Below, piece by piece: positions 1 through 11,200 of a DNA stretch of 64,000 nt. Position 1 is the stretch's first letter, and every line of letters starts with the position of its first letter. The stretch spans positions 39,877,744 through 39,941,743 of the forward strand of contig OX637393.1 in the NCBI GenBank assembly GCA_951799425.1. Reading direction: 5' to 3'. Made by a program: the position numbers and the translations under genes. The stretch is from Ilex aquifolium (lineage: Eukaryota; Streptophyta; Magnoliopsida; Aquifoliales; Aquifoliaceae). The notes beneath the pieces are model-generated. The model saw nothing but the letters and a program-made list of their open reading frames with translations, did no database searches and was not told the origin of the DNA.

Positions 1-239
1 GAGAGTTGGGTGCACGGTTTTGGGCGACCAGGCAGCTTTTGGGCGAGCTAGAAGTGTCCTGGGCGAGCTGGAAATGCCTTGGGCGAGCAGATTTTTTTTT
101 TTTTTTTTGAAAAAACTTTGGGAGGCCAAAACAGTTGTTTTTTAGTCTTTTTTTGGACTTTTTAGAGCATCAATCATAGCCATAGGCTATAAGTCTTGTA
201 GAGCTCGTCGAGAGCTTCGATTTGATATATTATAAGCCT

Positions 240-425
240 CATTTCGAGCACCTTGGGCTAGCCGGAGTTGCCTTGGGCGAGCCTGGGGGGTCTGGACGCC
301 CGAGAGGTATTGGGCGCCTGTGCTGGGCGCCTATGCTGGGCGCCTAAGAGGTGTTGGGGGCCTGAGAGGTGCAGGGCGCCTGTGCTGGGTGCCAAAGAGG
401 TGCTGGGCGCCTGAGAGGTGTCAAA
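240..425. repeat. short G-rich repeats of the TGGGCGCCT type
   Basis: A run of short, imperfect copies of CTGGGCGCCTG and GAGAGGTG follows an upstream stretch of GGGCGAGC copies that begins at about 22. The same GGCGCC core recurs in the other Tat element of this window (LTRs and antisense block). It is probably internal low-complexity sequence of the Tat element rather than a gene. Confidence 0.55.
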
Positions 426-584
426 AAAATAATGTTATTCCAAACATTAAAATATTTAACATGATTACCTAGAAATAGATAGACTGTTTGCGCGAGAGCA
501 AAGACAAAGTTTGAAGTTACTCGTGAGATAGTTGTGCCTCTTGGGACCGAGCTTTTGGCGACCCATGAGAGAGTCCTTAAGCTT

Positions 585-1220
585 GAGGTATAGGCTGCCT
601 GTTTGAGAACAGTGCAGAGGTAGGTGGGCTGCCTGCTTGAGAGCAGTGCAGAGGTAGGCTGCCTGTTTAAGAGCGGAGCAGAGATATGCCAGGCTTTTTG
701 GCGACCCTCGAGAGGGCCACTAAGCTGGAGATAGGCTGCCTGTTTGAGAACAGTGCAGAGGCCAAACTTTTTTGGCGACCCGCGAGAGAGCCGCTAAGCT
801 GGAGATAGGCTACCTGTTTGAGAACAGTGCAGAGGCCAAGCTTTTTTGGCGACCCACGAGAGAGCCGCTAAGCTGGAGATAGGCTGCCTGTTTGAGAACA
901 GTGCAGAGGCCAAGCTTTTTTGGTGACCCACGAGAGAGCCGTTAAGCTGGAGTTAGGCTGCCTGTTTGAGAACAGTGCAAAGGCCAAGTTTTTTTGTGAC
1001 CTGCGAGAGAGCCACTAAGCTGGCGTTAGGCTGCCTGTTTGAGAACAGTGCAGAGTACAAGCTTTTTTGGCGACCCACGAGAGAGCTGCTAAGCTGGAGT
1101 TAGGCTGCCTGTTTGAGAACAGTGCAGAGGCCAAGCTTTTTGGTGACCCGCGAGAGAGCCACTAAGCTGGCGTTAGGCTGCCTGTTTGAGAACAGTGCAG
1201 AGGCAGGTCAATCTTTTGAC
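585..1220. repeat. 74-bp tandem array, about eight to nine units
   Basis: Units of about 74 bp repeat head to tail. Each contains GGCTGCCTGTTTGAGAACAG, then TGCAGAGGCCAAGC, then TTTTGGCGACCC and GAGAGAGCC. The most regular units lie between 720 and 1200, with degenerate copies to the left. The array starts directly where the recognisable gag of the minus-strand Tat element ends, so it is inside that element or replaces part of it. No coding potential is evident. Confidence 0.85.
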
Positions 1221-2328
1221 GATCCGCGAGATGATTCACCTCGCCTAGACTTGTTGATTTCATCAGCATTCATATATTTTTGAGCTTTTGTCAATAGTTC
1301 TGGCATGCTCTTTGGTGGTCGCTTCATCACGGAGAAAATGAAGCTCGATGATCGGAGGCCTCCCAGGAAGGCGGTCATGCTGACTTTTTCATCGGGTTCT
1401 TCGACCTGAAGGACCCCCTCGTTAAAACGAGTGAGGTAGCTACTCCGGCTCTCATCTTGGTCCTGTTTTATGCTGAGCAGATGGGTGACAGGCTTCTGCT
1501 GGTGGCGTCCACCAATGAACTGTGTTACAAAGGATCTGCTCAATTCGGCGAAGGAGCCTATGGAGGCCGGGGTGAGTTTGGGAACCATTGTCGCGCTGAT
1601 CCCTTCAAGGTGATCGGGAACGCTCTGCACATAATTTCGTCAGGGACGTTGTGCAGCTGCATCAAGGTCCTGTAAGTTTCCAGATGGTCCAGTGGATCCT
1701 TCGTACCATCAAAGGTCTCCACGGATGACATTTTAAATTTTTGAGGGAGGGGGTAGTTCGTCACGTCAGGTTTGAAAGGCGTGTCAGTTCGCCTAACAAG
1801 GTAGTCCACAGTCTCAGGTCCTTGTGCCTTCATGGCATTGAAGACGTCACCCAGTTGATTTTTTACGTCCTTAATTTTCTCATCCCAATGGTTGGGAGCT
1901 CCTCTGGAATGATCATGAAAATGGCTCTCATGCTCCATGCTTTGGTTTTCACCCTTATCCTCTTGGAGATGAGGGTCTTCACCATGTGGTGCAGGAGCTG
2001 AAGGAGGAGGTGGAGGTCCCTCATGGAGAGCTCCCTTGTGTGGGGCGCCCAAGGGGGCTTCAAAGGTGGCGCCCAAATAGGGAGCACCCATGTGGGGAGC
2101 TCCTTGACGCCCAAGGCATGGAGCTCCTCTCACTTGAGGTCCAGGTTGTGCTCCTCCTTGTGCAACGAGCATTAGTTGAAGGATCTGCTGGTTCTGGGGC
2201 ACGAGCTCCTGCATGGTCTCCAGCATCTGTTGTGTACTTGGGACAGGATTGGTTGGGGGAGGAGTAACCTCCTCTTCTCTTGGTTGGTTATCCTCATGTT
2301 GGTTCATCGATCTGGTAGTGATTGCCAT
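1208..2328 (-). pseudogene. gag region of the left Tat element (fossil)
   Basis: This codes for the structural polyprotein of a Tat-type Gypsy element, which packages element RNA into particles in the cytoplasm. The start MAITTRSM matches the start of the other Tat gag in this window. A proline/glycine/alanine-rich stretch follows, then the conserved Retrotrans_gag block with FDGTKDPLDHLETY, KGSARQWF, SFAELSRSFVTQF and EPDEKVSMTAFLGGL. The chosen start is the ATG at 2328, 43 bp inside the primer site, as in the related copy. The region is broken. It is too short to hold a whole gag-pol and runs into the 74-bp array. Confidence 0.8.
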
Positions 2329-2370
2329 CAATCCAACAGAGGGAGTGATTAAAAGTGAGAAGTTTGTCGT

Positions 2371-2388
2371 TTCCCACAGACGGCGCCA
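2371..2388 (-). other. primer-binding site of the left Tat element
   Basis: On the minus strand this reads TGGCGCCGTCTGTGGGAA, identical to the site at 11153-11170 in the other Tat element. It ends in the tRNA-tail complement TGG and lies three bases from the LTR edge at 2392, the same spacing as in the two complete elements. Confidence 0.85.
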
Positions 2389-2391
2389 AAC

Positions 2392-3170
2392 TGATGACTA
2401 GTGGTGTACAAACCCAATTTGTGCATCATCACCACTAATTACTTAGATCAATACGGGTCACAACTAACTGTTATTCAATTTCGACTCAATAATACAACAA
2501 TCAGTCTACTACTTTCATACCACGACAGAGCTAAATTCGTATGTGTGGGGTAATAACCCCCACTAATGGTTTACATTAGTTTCCATCGTGACTAATTGCT
2601 ATTCCATTTGACTCAATAATGTAATAGTCAGCCTATGATTTCTATAGCATGACGCAGTAAGATTCATGTATATGGGATCCATTGACTCCGCTAATGGTTT
2701 ACACTAGTTTTCATTATTACTAATTGCAATTTCATTTGACTCAATAATGTAATAGTCAGTCCACAATTTCCATAGCATTATGGAGTTAAGTGTATATATG
2801 TGAGGTTAATTGACCCCACTGATGGTTTAGATCAATTTACATCATTACTAATTAATATTCCATTGTACTAAATAATGCAATAGTTGATCTTCTGCTTTCG
2901 TAGCACAGTAGAGCTAAATTTGTGTACCTGGGGTCAATTGACCCCATGTATGGTTTTGATCAGTGTGCATTACTACTAATTACTATTCCATTCAACTCAA
3001 TAATGAAACAATCATAGCACGATGGAGATAAATTCGTTTACTTGGTGTCAAATTGAGCCCACATATGGTTTAGATCATACTAGAGCGTTGTTATTCTATT
3101 TTACTTGATAATACAGCTGTGACTCCAATGTTTCCATAGCACGATGGAGCTAAATTCTTTTCACCTCCCA
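2392..3170 (-). repeat. LTR edge followed by a ~126-bp tandem repeat array
   Basis: The LTR of the left Tat element should begin at 2392 (TGATGAC on the plus strand, TCATCA at its minus-strand end). From about 2434 to 3170 the sequence is built of about six diverged units of roughly 126 bp. Each has ACTCAATAATGCAACAGTC-like, AGCACGACGGAGCTAAATTC-like and GGGGTCAATTGACCCC-like segments and a TGGTTTAGATCA-like end. Related units occur at 49733-49980 and 50740-51100. I could not find the far end of the LTR, so whether the array lies inside the LTR or beside it is open. Confidence 0.6.
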
Positions 3171-3663
3171 GCAAGTTGAATCTATGGAGTGCTTGGAGGG
3201 ACTGATGGGCATGTGAGAGTTGGAAACAAATTTAGCTTTGCACTGATAAGTTGGGAATTGGAGATCCAAGTTAGTGATATAGATTCCTCTTAACATGTCG
3301 TCATATATCCATGCACTGAACAAGAAATTTTGCGTGGAAAGTATATATCACTCGTGTGAGTTCAACATTCGAGTACAAAGTTAAGATAAATCAAATTTAA
3401 GACGCTTTAGTTGGTTAAACCAGTGGTCGTGACATTGTATGTAGCTCGCTGCCAAACTTTTGATATGATAAAAGTGCACTGGAGAATAGTTCAATATGCT
3501 CATAAGACACGAACAAGGATGGATAGACGCATTAACCTTGACCTTTTCCTGTGCACTTTTGGGTGGGGCGGGGATTTTCATTGCCAACACAAGTCCAGAA
3601 AGTAAACATGATATTGAAAATGCCTGAGTTGTATGGCTTGAGTTACATTGGCAAGCTATGGTA
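3171..3663. other. no gene recognised
   Basis: Mixed-composition DNA between the tandem array and the next LTR element. Short open frames exist on both strands but show no recognisable domain. Confidence 0.5.
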
Positions 3664-3668
3664 TTATC

Positions 3669-4303
3669 TGTTGGATAAAAAAAAATAAAAGCTTTAAAAT
3701 TTCTCATTTAATTTATTTTATATGTTTTAATGGATCACTTTAATTTAGGATTTAATTGAATTTTTACATGATTTAAATGAGTAATTATATTTTGCTTTAA
3801 TTGGACATTTGAATGCCTTTATGTGGTGGGGGTTACTAGATGGTGGGCTTTAAAAAGCCTTTAATGGCTAGCATTCTCAAATATATATAAATAGAGCTCA
3901 TATGATCTAATGGGACATATGTTTTTGTAGTTTGTATTCTTTTCCCATATATATTGTAGATGTATCTTCCGATTATGTTTTGGGCAACTTTGATTCGAGT
4001 CAGATTCACCCCTTCCTTCCAGTGGGCGTGACCATTGAGGAGGTGCTGCTGCAAGCTTCTAGGTTTGATCTTGGAGTCGCTGGTGTCCGTCAGTACCCTC
4101 ACGCGGGGAGGCTCAGCTGCTTTAGGACAGTGTTCACACGACTCTTGGACTCGCAGGTCAGCTCTTTCTAATTTATAGTATCTATTTTATTCTATTCTAA
4201 ATTGATTGTTATTTTATATTTATTTGCGTATTCTTATTAGTTTGTGATGTGGATATTATTTTGTTAAATAAAATTATGTATAATTATGCTAATTTCCCCA
4301 ACA
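3669..4303 (+). repeat. 5' LTR of the non-autonomous element
   Basis: 635 bp with TGTTGG and CCAACA ends. A TATA-like TATATAAATAG lies near 3882-3895, fitting a U3 promoter. The short open frame in the second half repeats in the other LTR and is not a gene. Confidence 0.88.
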
Positions 4304-7300
4304 ATCTAAAGCAGCTGAGCCGAAGTGGTATTAAAAAATAACAGTTATGTCAGAACAATGATAATATTTTTTTTTTCCCAAATCATTGATATGTAGAATG
4401 ACAGTATTAAGCATTTCAGCCATATATAATTTGCCATAATTGATGGACGATGGATCTTAACTTAAATTTTTTTTTTTTTTTTGTAAAAAAAAAAAAAACT
4501 TTCATGCAGATGGGGCCCATTTTTATGACAGACACAGGATTGCTCATTGTTTACTAATGTGTATGCATGCTGGGAAGGAACTCAAAAGCTTGTGAGGCTT
4601 AGGCATTCTAAACAAATAAGGTTTCTTAGAATTCTGAATGAAATAGTCCTTGAAAAAAAAAATAATTTTCTTGTTGTGTTAAAATTGTCTTAAGGACTGT
4701 TTTTTATATTATTTTAAAATAAAATAATTGTGATTTGAAAAACTGAAAAAATAACGAAGGAAAATAATGAAACAGTATTGGAATATACACCAATTAGAAG
4801 CTTCGAGATTATAGTCACATAAGGTAATACTTTCCTTTGGGTCACAATATCCAGGATATCCTCTTGTTCTATTTTGGATTTGGGATAAACATGAGGAAGG
4901 GTAGAATAGATAAACAAGCTTCTCACATTTTTAAGTTCCTTCTTTACATTCTTGATCCGTTAGTATATTCTAAGATTTGGAAAAAAAAAAAGAAAAAACA
5001 TAATTTTATGTTTAGTGTTTTGTAACAGATCATATATAATAGTTATAGTTTGTGGAATAATTTTTTGAGCTATCATTTGAGAACTTTCAGAGTTCAGACT
5101 TGCCTTCAGATAAATGTATATTTTACACCTTTTAATGAAAAAATTTATAACATGTATAATGAGGGATTTGACGTTTGCTTGAATACTAGAGGAAAATTTT
5201 AGAAAGCCTACTGGATGACCAACATTAGATCCACTGATGCATGTTGAACTCTGAAAAGAAATATAGTTATAAACCTTCATATGTATATATACATATATAT
5301 TAAAAGGATAACCTAAAAGAGAAATTGCTTCAATATAATATGGTGGTTTTTGGATGAGGAGGTGATAACTTGCAAGAATGTGGCCTTCTTGAAAATTAAA
5401 AAACAAATCCTACAGTAGATGAAATGGAAAGAGTCTTAGAAACAATCTATTTTGATCCACTTCTAACGTTTTTTTTTTTGGTTAAAAGAAGTTACATGTT
5501 CTTATCTTGTGTTCAATTAACTTATGGTGTTTGAAGGCAGAATGCTCTTCCTATTAATTAATTTTTTTTTTCCACATTCTAACCTTAGAAAATTTGAAAC
5601 CACCTTTAAAAGTCATATTTGATTATAGTGCAGGGAAATGACATCTTCTGAGCAATTGTCGTTGAGTCATTGACCAAAGCTTTTGATATGAAGAGAGCAA
5701 ACTAATAAAAATTCAGGGAGTAATTACATTGAAAAAAAATAAAAATAAATAAATAATTGAGTATCTTACTATTTTGTAACAATTTGTGGCACTATTTTAA
5801 ATGTTTAAACATCAGGTTAAAAGGAGTCTCTTACTATTTTGTAACGGTTTGTGACACTAATTTAAATGTTTAAATGTCAGGCTAACTTATATCAGATTAG
5901 GTTTGTAAATTGAAATACTCTATTTTATTGTTAGTCTATATTCTATGATCCTAACAAACTTAGAGCAACTCACCTCTTAGAAGACTCAATGGATACTCAA
6001 AAAACAATTAGATTGTGAATTGGTTATCTCTAGACACCAGTCTTTTCCTAGTATCATATTCCTACCCTGGTGTTATTGATGAAGGAGCCCACATAATAAG
6101 TGATTGAATTTGAATATAATAATTTCTAATTTAGATGGCTTGACATTATATTTTTATATCATTGAATTGTTGGTATTGTTATTCTTTTATAAACCCTAAT
6201 ATTAATAATAAAATTTAAGGGAAAAAAATGAGAGGAAAAGGTAATATGAATAATTTAATATGTTTTGAGAATATATGAGATTTTACAAATGATTTATCCG
6301 TAGTGTTGATTGCAAGTGATTTAATGTTGTCCTATATATTGAGGCAACAAGGAATAGAATCATACACATTTGGTTCCACACTTTATCATCCTCTACTTCA
6401 GTCCTATTTCAATGTGACATATTGTTAGTCTTATCCATATGAAGAGTTAAAGAAATCAAGCACAAAAGAAAATTGAGAGAGCAATAAGGAGGAAATAATT
6501 GTACCTTAAACAAATGTGTCCCAAGAACTCAATCTACCACCACACGAATATTTGAGTCTTGACTCTTGTGTGTAACCGAAGAGGTGTATAAGGGGCATGT
6601 AATTCTTCATTCGAACGAGTATATTTATTACCGCATGAGGCAAGTAGATGTTAACTAAAGTTTCAAAATTAGTGGGGACCTAATAGTTATTTGGGGAATG
6701 TTAAGATCTATCAATGTGTGTCCATATGTTTATTCTATAAATTAAGGACACGTCTATTATTATTGGAGATATTATCTTTGTGATTAACGTGTTTACACTT
6801 CATTACATGAACATATACATGTGATATCTAATTAGTCTAAAATCACATTAGTTAGAGGCGACCTTTAACAAAATTAAGCATGAGTTCTATATTTACCAAA
6901 TTGAGGTATATTTGTGTTATGTGTATATGCAAGCTTCGAGCTCACCTTTTCTCTTGAATTCAATTTATTCAATATGTTGGGCAAGAAATTCTTGCAATGT
7001 AGGGGTTGATGCAAATGCTACTTTTATGCAGTATGAGTCAATTTGTCATGAGAATTCTTGGAAATGTGGGGGTAAATTTTAAGATAATAAAATATGAAGA
7101 ACATACTGAATTTGCTTAATGTTGTTATAATCTTTCATTTGTAGAGATGTTTATATAAATTGTTTCATACCTAAGGGTTTTCAAATAAATGCACTTTAAT
7201 GTGTTTTTGTAAGTGTTATTTGAAAGGCAGGTTCAAATCAATGAGAATATATGATGGTGTGCACACCTAGAGACACAAACATGTGAAGAGTAACTATTTT

Positions 7301-8092
7301 GATATTTATAAAATCTCAGCTAAACAGAACTGACAAATGAATTAAAAAGCTTTCGAGGAAAGCTATGAGACACAAATATATAAAAACTGATTAATTTGAT
7401 TAGTGAGCTTTCGAGGAAAGCCTTGTTTTTCAGAAAAGCTGTCTCAAGAACTGTCGAGGGGTATATGCTTAAGCCCATAAGGGAGTTACCTAGGGAGGTA
7501 ACCCAACTTCTGTGATTGGGGACCCCATGAAGGAAGTTCAATGGGTAGAAACAATTCATATTGCGTGACTCATTAGCACCGTTATTGAGAAAATATCCTA
7601 AGAGGAGATATTTTCATGCTCATCCCTATGGCAGAGGTGCATATGTAGTGTGACGGTAAGAAAGGATTTTATCCTGAATGAGACCGAGGCAGGAACACTC
7701 CTGCAGGGTATTGTGCACATGTACCCTTGGAGGGCTCACCTAAGTGAGAGTAGTCGTGAGGCCGCGACTATGAGAATTGGGCTATTCTCTAGAAATTCTC
7801 ATGAGAATCAAGATCAAGTGCATGGCCATTAAACGCACTGACCCGCGAATTCTGACCAATATCAGTACTGTGTGTGTGATAGTTGAACTCTGGCTCAAAA
7901 GGTCTAGTTCAAGCCTTTGGTCACTATGATCCTTCAGAGGGAGACTGTTAACACTAAGTGAGGTTCAAGTCCGGAAGACACCTACACCCATTGCACAGTA
8001 CTATAGTTGCCCTAATTTTTCTATGTTCATTTTATGCTTATATATGTATATATGTATAAAATTATATTTATCATTGATATTCAAAATTTTAA
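4304..8092 (+). other. non-coding interior of the non-autonomous LTR element
   Basis: AT-rich sequence with many homopolymer runs and no recognisable protein domain on either strand. A TGGTATTA close to the left LTR (about 4327) could be a worn initiator-Met-tRNA primer site, but it is weak. The last 700 bp (about 7400-8090) is less AT-rich and may be the old 3' end of a parent element. Confidence 0.6.
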
Positions 8093-8106
8093 AACTTGTG
8101 GGGGAT
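8093..8106 (+). other. polypurine tract of the non-autonomous element
   Basis: AACTTGTGGGGGAT directly precedes the TGTTGG start of the right LTR, the expected place for priming of plus-strand DNA. Confidence 0.8.
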
Positions 8107-8743
8107 TGTTGGATAAAAAAAAATAAAAGCTTTAAAATTTCTCATTTAATTTATTTTATATGTTTTAATGGATCACTTTAATTTAGGATTTAATTGAATT
8201 TTTATATGATTTAAATGAGTAATTATATTTTGCTTTAATTGGACATTTGAATGCCTTTATGTGGTGGGGGTTACTAGATGGTGGGCTTTAAAAAGCCTTT
8301 AATGGCTAGCATTCTCATATATATATATAAATAGAGCTCATATGATCTAATGGGACATATGTTTTTGTAGTTTGTATTCTTTTCCCATATATATTGTAGA
8401 TGTATCTTCCGATTATGTTTTGGGCAACTTTGATTCGAGTCAGATTCACCCCTTCCTTCCAGTGGGCGTGACCATTGAGGAGGTGCTGCTGCAAGCTTCT
8501 GGGTTTGATCTTGGAGTCGCTGGTGTCCGTCAGTACCCTCACGCGGGGAGGCTCAGCTGCTTTAGGACAGTGTTCACACGACTCTTGGACTCGCAGGTCA
8601 GCTCTTTCTAATTTATAGTATCTATTTTATTCTATTCTAAATTGATTGTTATTTTATATTTATTTGCGTATTCTTATTAGTTTGTGATGTGGATATTATT
8701 TTGTTAAATAAAATTATGTATAATTATGCTAATTTCCCCAACA
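8107..8743 (+). repeat. 3' LTR of the non-autonomous element
   Basis: 637 bp, almost identical to 3669-4303, followed by the target duplication TTATC. Confidence 0.88.
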
Positions 8744-8748
8744 TTATC

Positions 8749-10139
8749 GACTAGCGAAATCACTATAATCCTACAACATCCAAGGTACATGTAATCACCA
8801 AACAGTTATCACAAACCATAATGATTGGCTCTTCAAGGACCAATATAGGCCAATGATGTCTCATTAATCAGTCAGCACACTCTATATGTTCATATTACTA
8901 ACTTTCGAATGGTGTTTTATACCAGATGATAAAGCACCCATAGAGGGGTTAGTGAAGCCGAATGATGGAAGAATAGAACATCCCAAGAGGAGAGATACGA
9001 AATTAAATCTTACATTTGATAAAGATTGACTATCCGATCTATTGTTTTGCAGAAACTTGAGAGAATCCCAGTTGGTCCTGTAGTTCTTTTCTGCTGTTCA
9101 GAATTTTGGGTGCAAATTTTGGGCAGATTCAAAGTCAAAGAAAGCGTGTTTCATTCGTATACGTGTAATCTGTAACACTAAAATGCTATTTATTGATCAT
9201 GTCGAATTTAGAAATTTTCCAGATTGGTGATTCAACTCTGGCATGACTGTTGGTGCAGCTCCACCTTTTGCTTTCTCAACTATAATGGCCGAATGGTATA
9301 AAAGAAAAGTTCTAGAATTAAATGATACATAACCCAAGGATACAGCCACAGAAACTGAAAGCATAATGCTAAAAATTTTAAAACTGCCCTTTGGACTTTG
9401 GACGTTCCCTCCCTCCCTCCCTAATATTGCCTTCAGAGAAAAGTGAATTTTCAAGAGAAAAATTGATGTCAACGTGGCTTGTGCAACTAACGAGTACATT
9501 TATTGCTTGAATATCATATCCAAAAACAAGGTTACATTGAGACATCTATCCTGAGATAAATAATTACACGATCTTGCAGTTGAACAACTTACGAAAATTG
9601 TCAATGAAAAAGTAGTAGCTAGAGACAATACACATTTGAATGAAATTGAACCATACCCTTCTCTTGTAGTGATGCTAGGCGACCAGCGTAGGAGAGAAAA
9701 TCTCTCTCGTATTCTTATTATGACAGTTCAATTGGTTAACTTATTGGTAGTTCCTAAGGCTTCTTCGACGTCTTTCCTGTAGTTTTCTCTTTTTGATAGG
9801 CAAGGGAAGACCCCATAGAGGGAAGACCTTGGAGCATGACTCACTTCGATAGAGGATTCGGTGTTTATTCCAACAGCTGCCATACGTGAGATCCTAATTG
9901 TCTTCTTCCCAGTCTTCTTGCCTGCTGGGGGAAGGATGTCGGATGGTATGTGCAACTAGATGACACTTATGGTAGCGTGTACACACGAGAACCAACCGAA
10001 AAAGGGTCAAACTCATTCCATACTCGCATCAACAAACTCACCCACAGTGGGAATTCAAATTCCAGGATTTGAATTGATGTACTTTCATTGAATTATTTTA
10101 AAGATTTTATTTCAATTGAAATTTGGTTATTCACCATGT
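8749..10139. other. no gene recognised; possible worn exon at its left
   Basis: Between the LTR element and the hAT-type element lies unassigned DNA. A TTTTGCAG followed by an open plus-strand stretch from about 9053 to 9176 could be an old terminal exon, but its translation is not recognisable. A minus-strand open frame at 9728-9955 begins with lysine-rich residues and also matches nothing I know. Confidence 0.35.
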
Positions 10140-10332
10140 ATGAGGATTAGGTCTGTCAAAGTCCGACACGACACGATTAACCGACACGAATTAAGCGGGT
10201 TTGTGTGAGACCTTAACGGGTTTGGGTGGTAAACGAGTTGACCCGTCTAACACGTTTAATAAACGGGTTGTGTTCGGGTGAGTCATGTCAACCCTTTTAT
10301 CACCCGTTTATCCGTTTAAATAAAATTAATAT

Positions 10333-11149
10333 TGATGAGCCCAAATTCTACTAGGCCGAAGTCCAATTCAAGTGAACCAAAGAAGCCCAAAGAAGCTTCC
10401 AAGCCGAAGATTGGGCCAACCCACACTGAGTCCAATTCACCAAAACACTAGGAGACAAGGTCCAGGAGACCCAAGGACCCAAGTGGGCGCCGCCCACCTA
10501 AGCCCCGAATGGGCGCCGCCCACCTTGCCCCAAGTGGGCGCCGCCCACCTAGCCCCCCTTGGGCGCCGCCCAGTGCAGAGCCCTGGTCGGTCCTCTTTCG
10601 TCCTCTTTTACTTCAATTCAAGTCCAAGTCACACCAAGCTCAAAACGAGGGATAAGCCCAATCCAGCTGGGAGTCCTCCTCCGAAAGAATAGGGGCACGA
10701 GGGAGAAATCATCGGGATAAAGATTGAGAAGATCAAGTCCTACCAGAATAGAACTTACCAAAATGGTAGAGTCCTACCATAACTGTACTTATTAAATTAT
10801 AGTGACCGCCTCACCGCCTCTCCCAACCTATATAATGTAAGTCCTCTCCATATGAAGGACACACCTTGAAACCCCTACACTTACCCTCATACACACTGCT
10901 CTCTCTCTAGAAACACTGTAACTCTCCGGTGACTGATATTTTATCAATAAAGAACACCGGCCGTCGCTGCCATTCCAGAGAATGGACGTAGGTCATCCGA
11001 GACCGAACCACTATAATTCCCTGCGTTGATCTGCTGTTTACTGTTTTAATTCCCTTGATTGTCATTGATTACTCGGTTACTACTTATTAATTGCATCATT
11101 ATTCATACTTGACTGTTGATCTTGCCAAATACAATTTTGTGCATCATTA
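10333..11149 (+). repeat. 5' LTR of the Tat element
   Basis: 817 bp. The U3 part contains four copies of GGGCGCCGCCCA around 10490-10572. A TATA box CCTATATAATG lies at about 10828-10838 and an AATAAA signal at about 10946, giving a plausible U3-R-U5 order. It ends three bases before the primer site. Confidence 0.9.
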
Positions 11150-11152
11150 GTT

Positions 11153-11170
11153 TGGCGCCGTCTGTGGGAA
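11153..11170 (+). other. primer-binding site of the Tat element
   Basis: TGGCGCCGTCTGTGGGAA, three bases after the 5' LTR. It matches the left Tat element exactly and is a common form in Tat/Grande-type elements. I do not assign the tRNA. Confidence 0.88.
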
Positions 11171-11200
11171 TCGACTAGTCTTCCTACTCTCATTCAATCC

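Larger units (their letters stand above)
1..2391 (-). mobile_element. Tat-lineage Gypsy LTR retrotransposon, partial and broken
   Basis: This is the 5' side of a minus-strand Ty3/Gypsy element cut by the left window edge. Reading leftwards there is an LTR edge at 2392, a primer-binding site at 2371-2388, a gag region at 1208-2328, a 74-bp tandem array and G-rich short repeats. The gag closely resembles that of the Tat element at 11201 onward, sharing for example FDGTKDPLDH and KGSARQWF, and both use the same primer site. No protease, reverse transcriptase or integrase is seen in the window part. The element is broken, with at least one or two breaks in what is visible. Its age cannot be set because only one LTR side is present. 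Confidence 0.8.
3669..8743 (+). mobile_element. young non-autonomous LTR retrotransposon (LARD-like)
   Basis: Two near-identical LTRs (3669-4303 and 8107-8743) start TGTTGG and end CCAACA. They are flanked by the 5-bp direct repeat TTATC at 3664-3668 and 8744-8748. A purine tract AACTTGTGGGGGAT abuts the right LTR, which sets the orientation as plus. The 3.8-kb interior is AT-rich and shows no gag, protease, reverse transcriptase or integrase, so it must depend on another element. The TGTTGG terminus and GTGGGGGAT tract resemble Copia elements. The LTRs differ by about two substitutions and one 2-bp repeat-length change, about 0.3%, suggesting an age near 0.1 million years. It looks structurally whole for a non-autonomous element. 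Confidence 0.88.

Noticed and set aside
585-1220. Regular repeats considered as a CRISPR array
   Set aside because: Units are contiguous 74-bp copies without unique spacers, in plant DNA inside a retrotransposon.
3836-4171. Identical short frames in both copies at 3836-4171 and 8315-8611
   Set aside because: They lie inside the LTRs of the non-autonomous element and shadow each other on both strands.
9197-9499. Minus-strand 100-residue frame as a host gene
   Set aside because: The translation is not recognisable and no splice or start context supports it.
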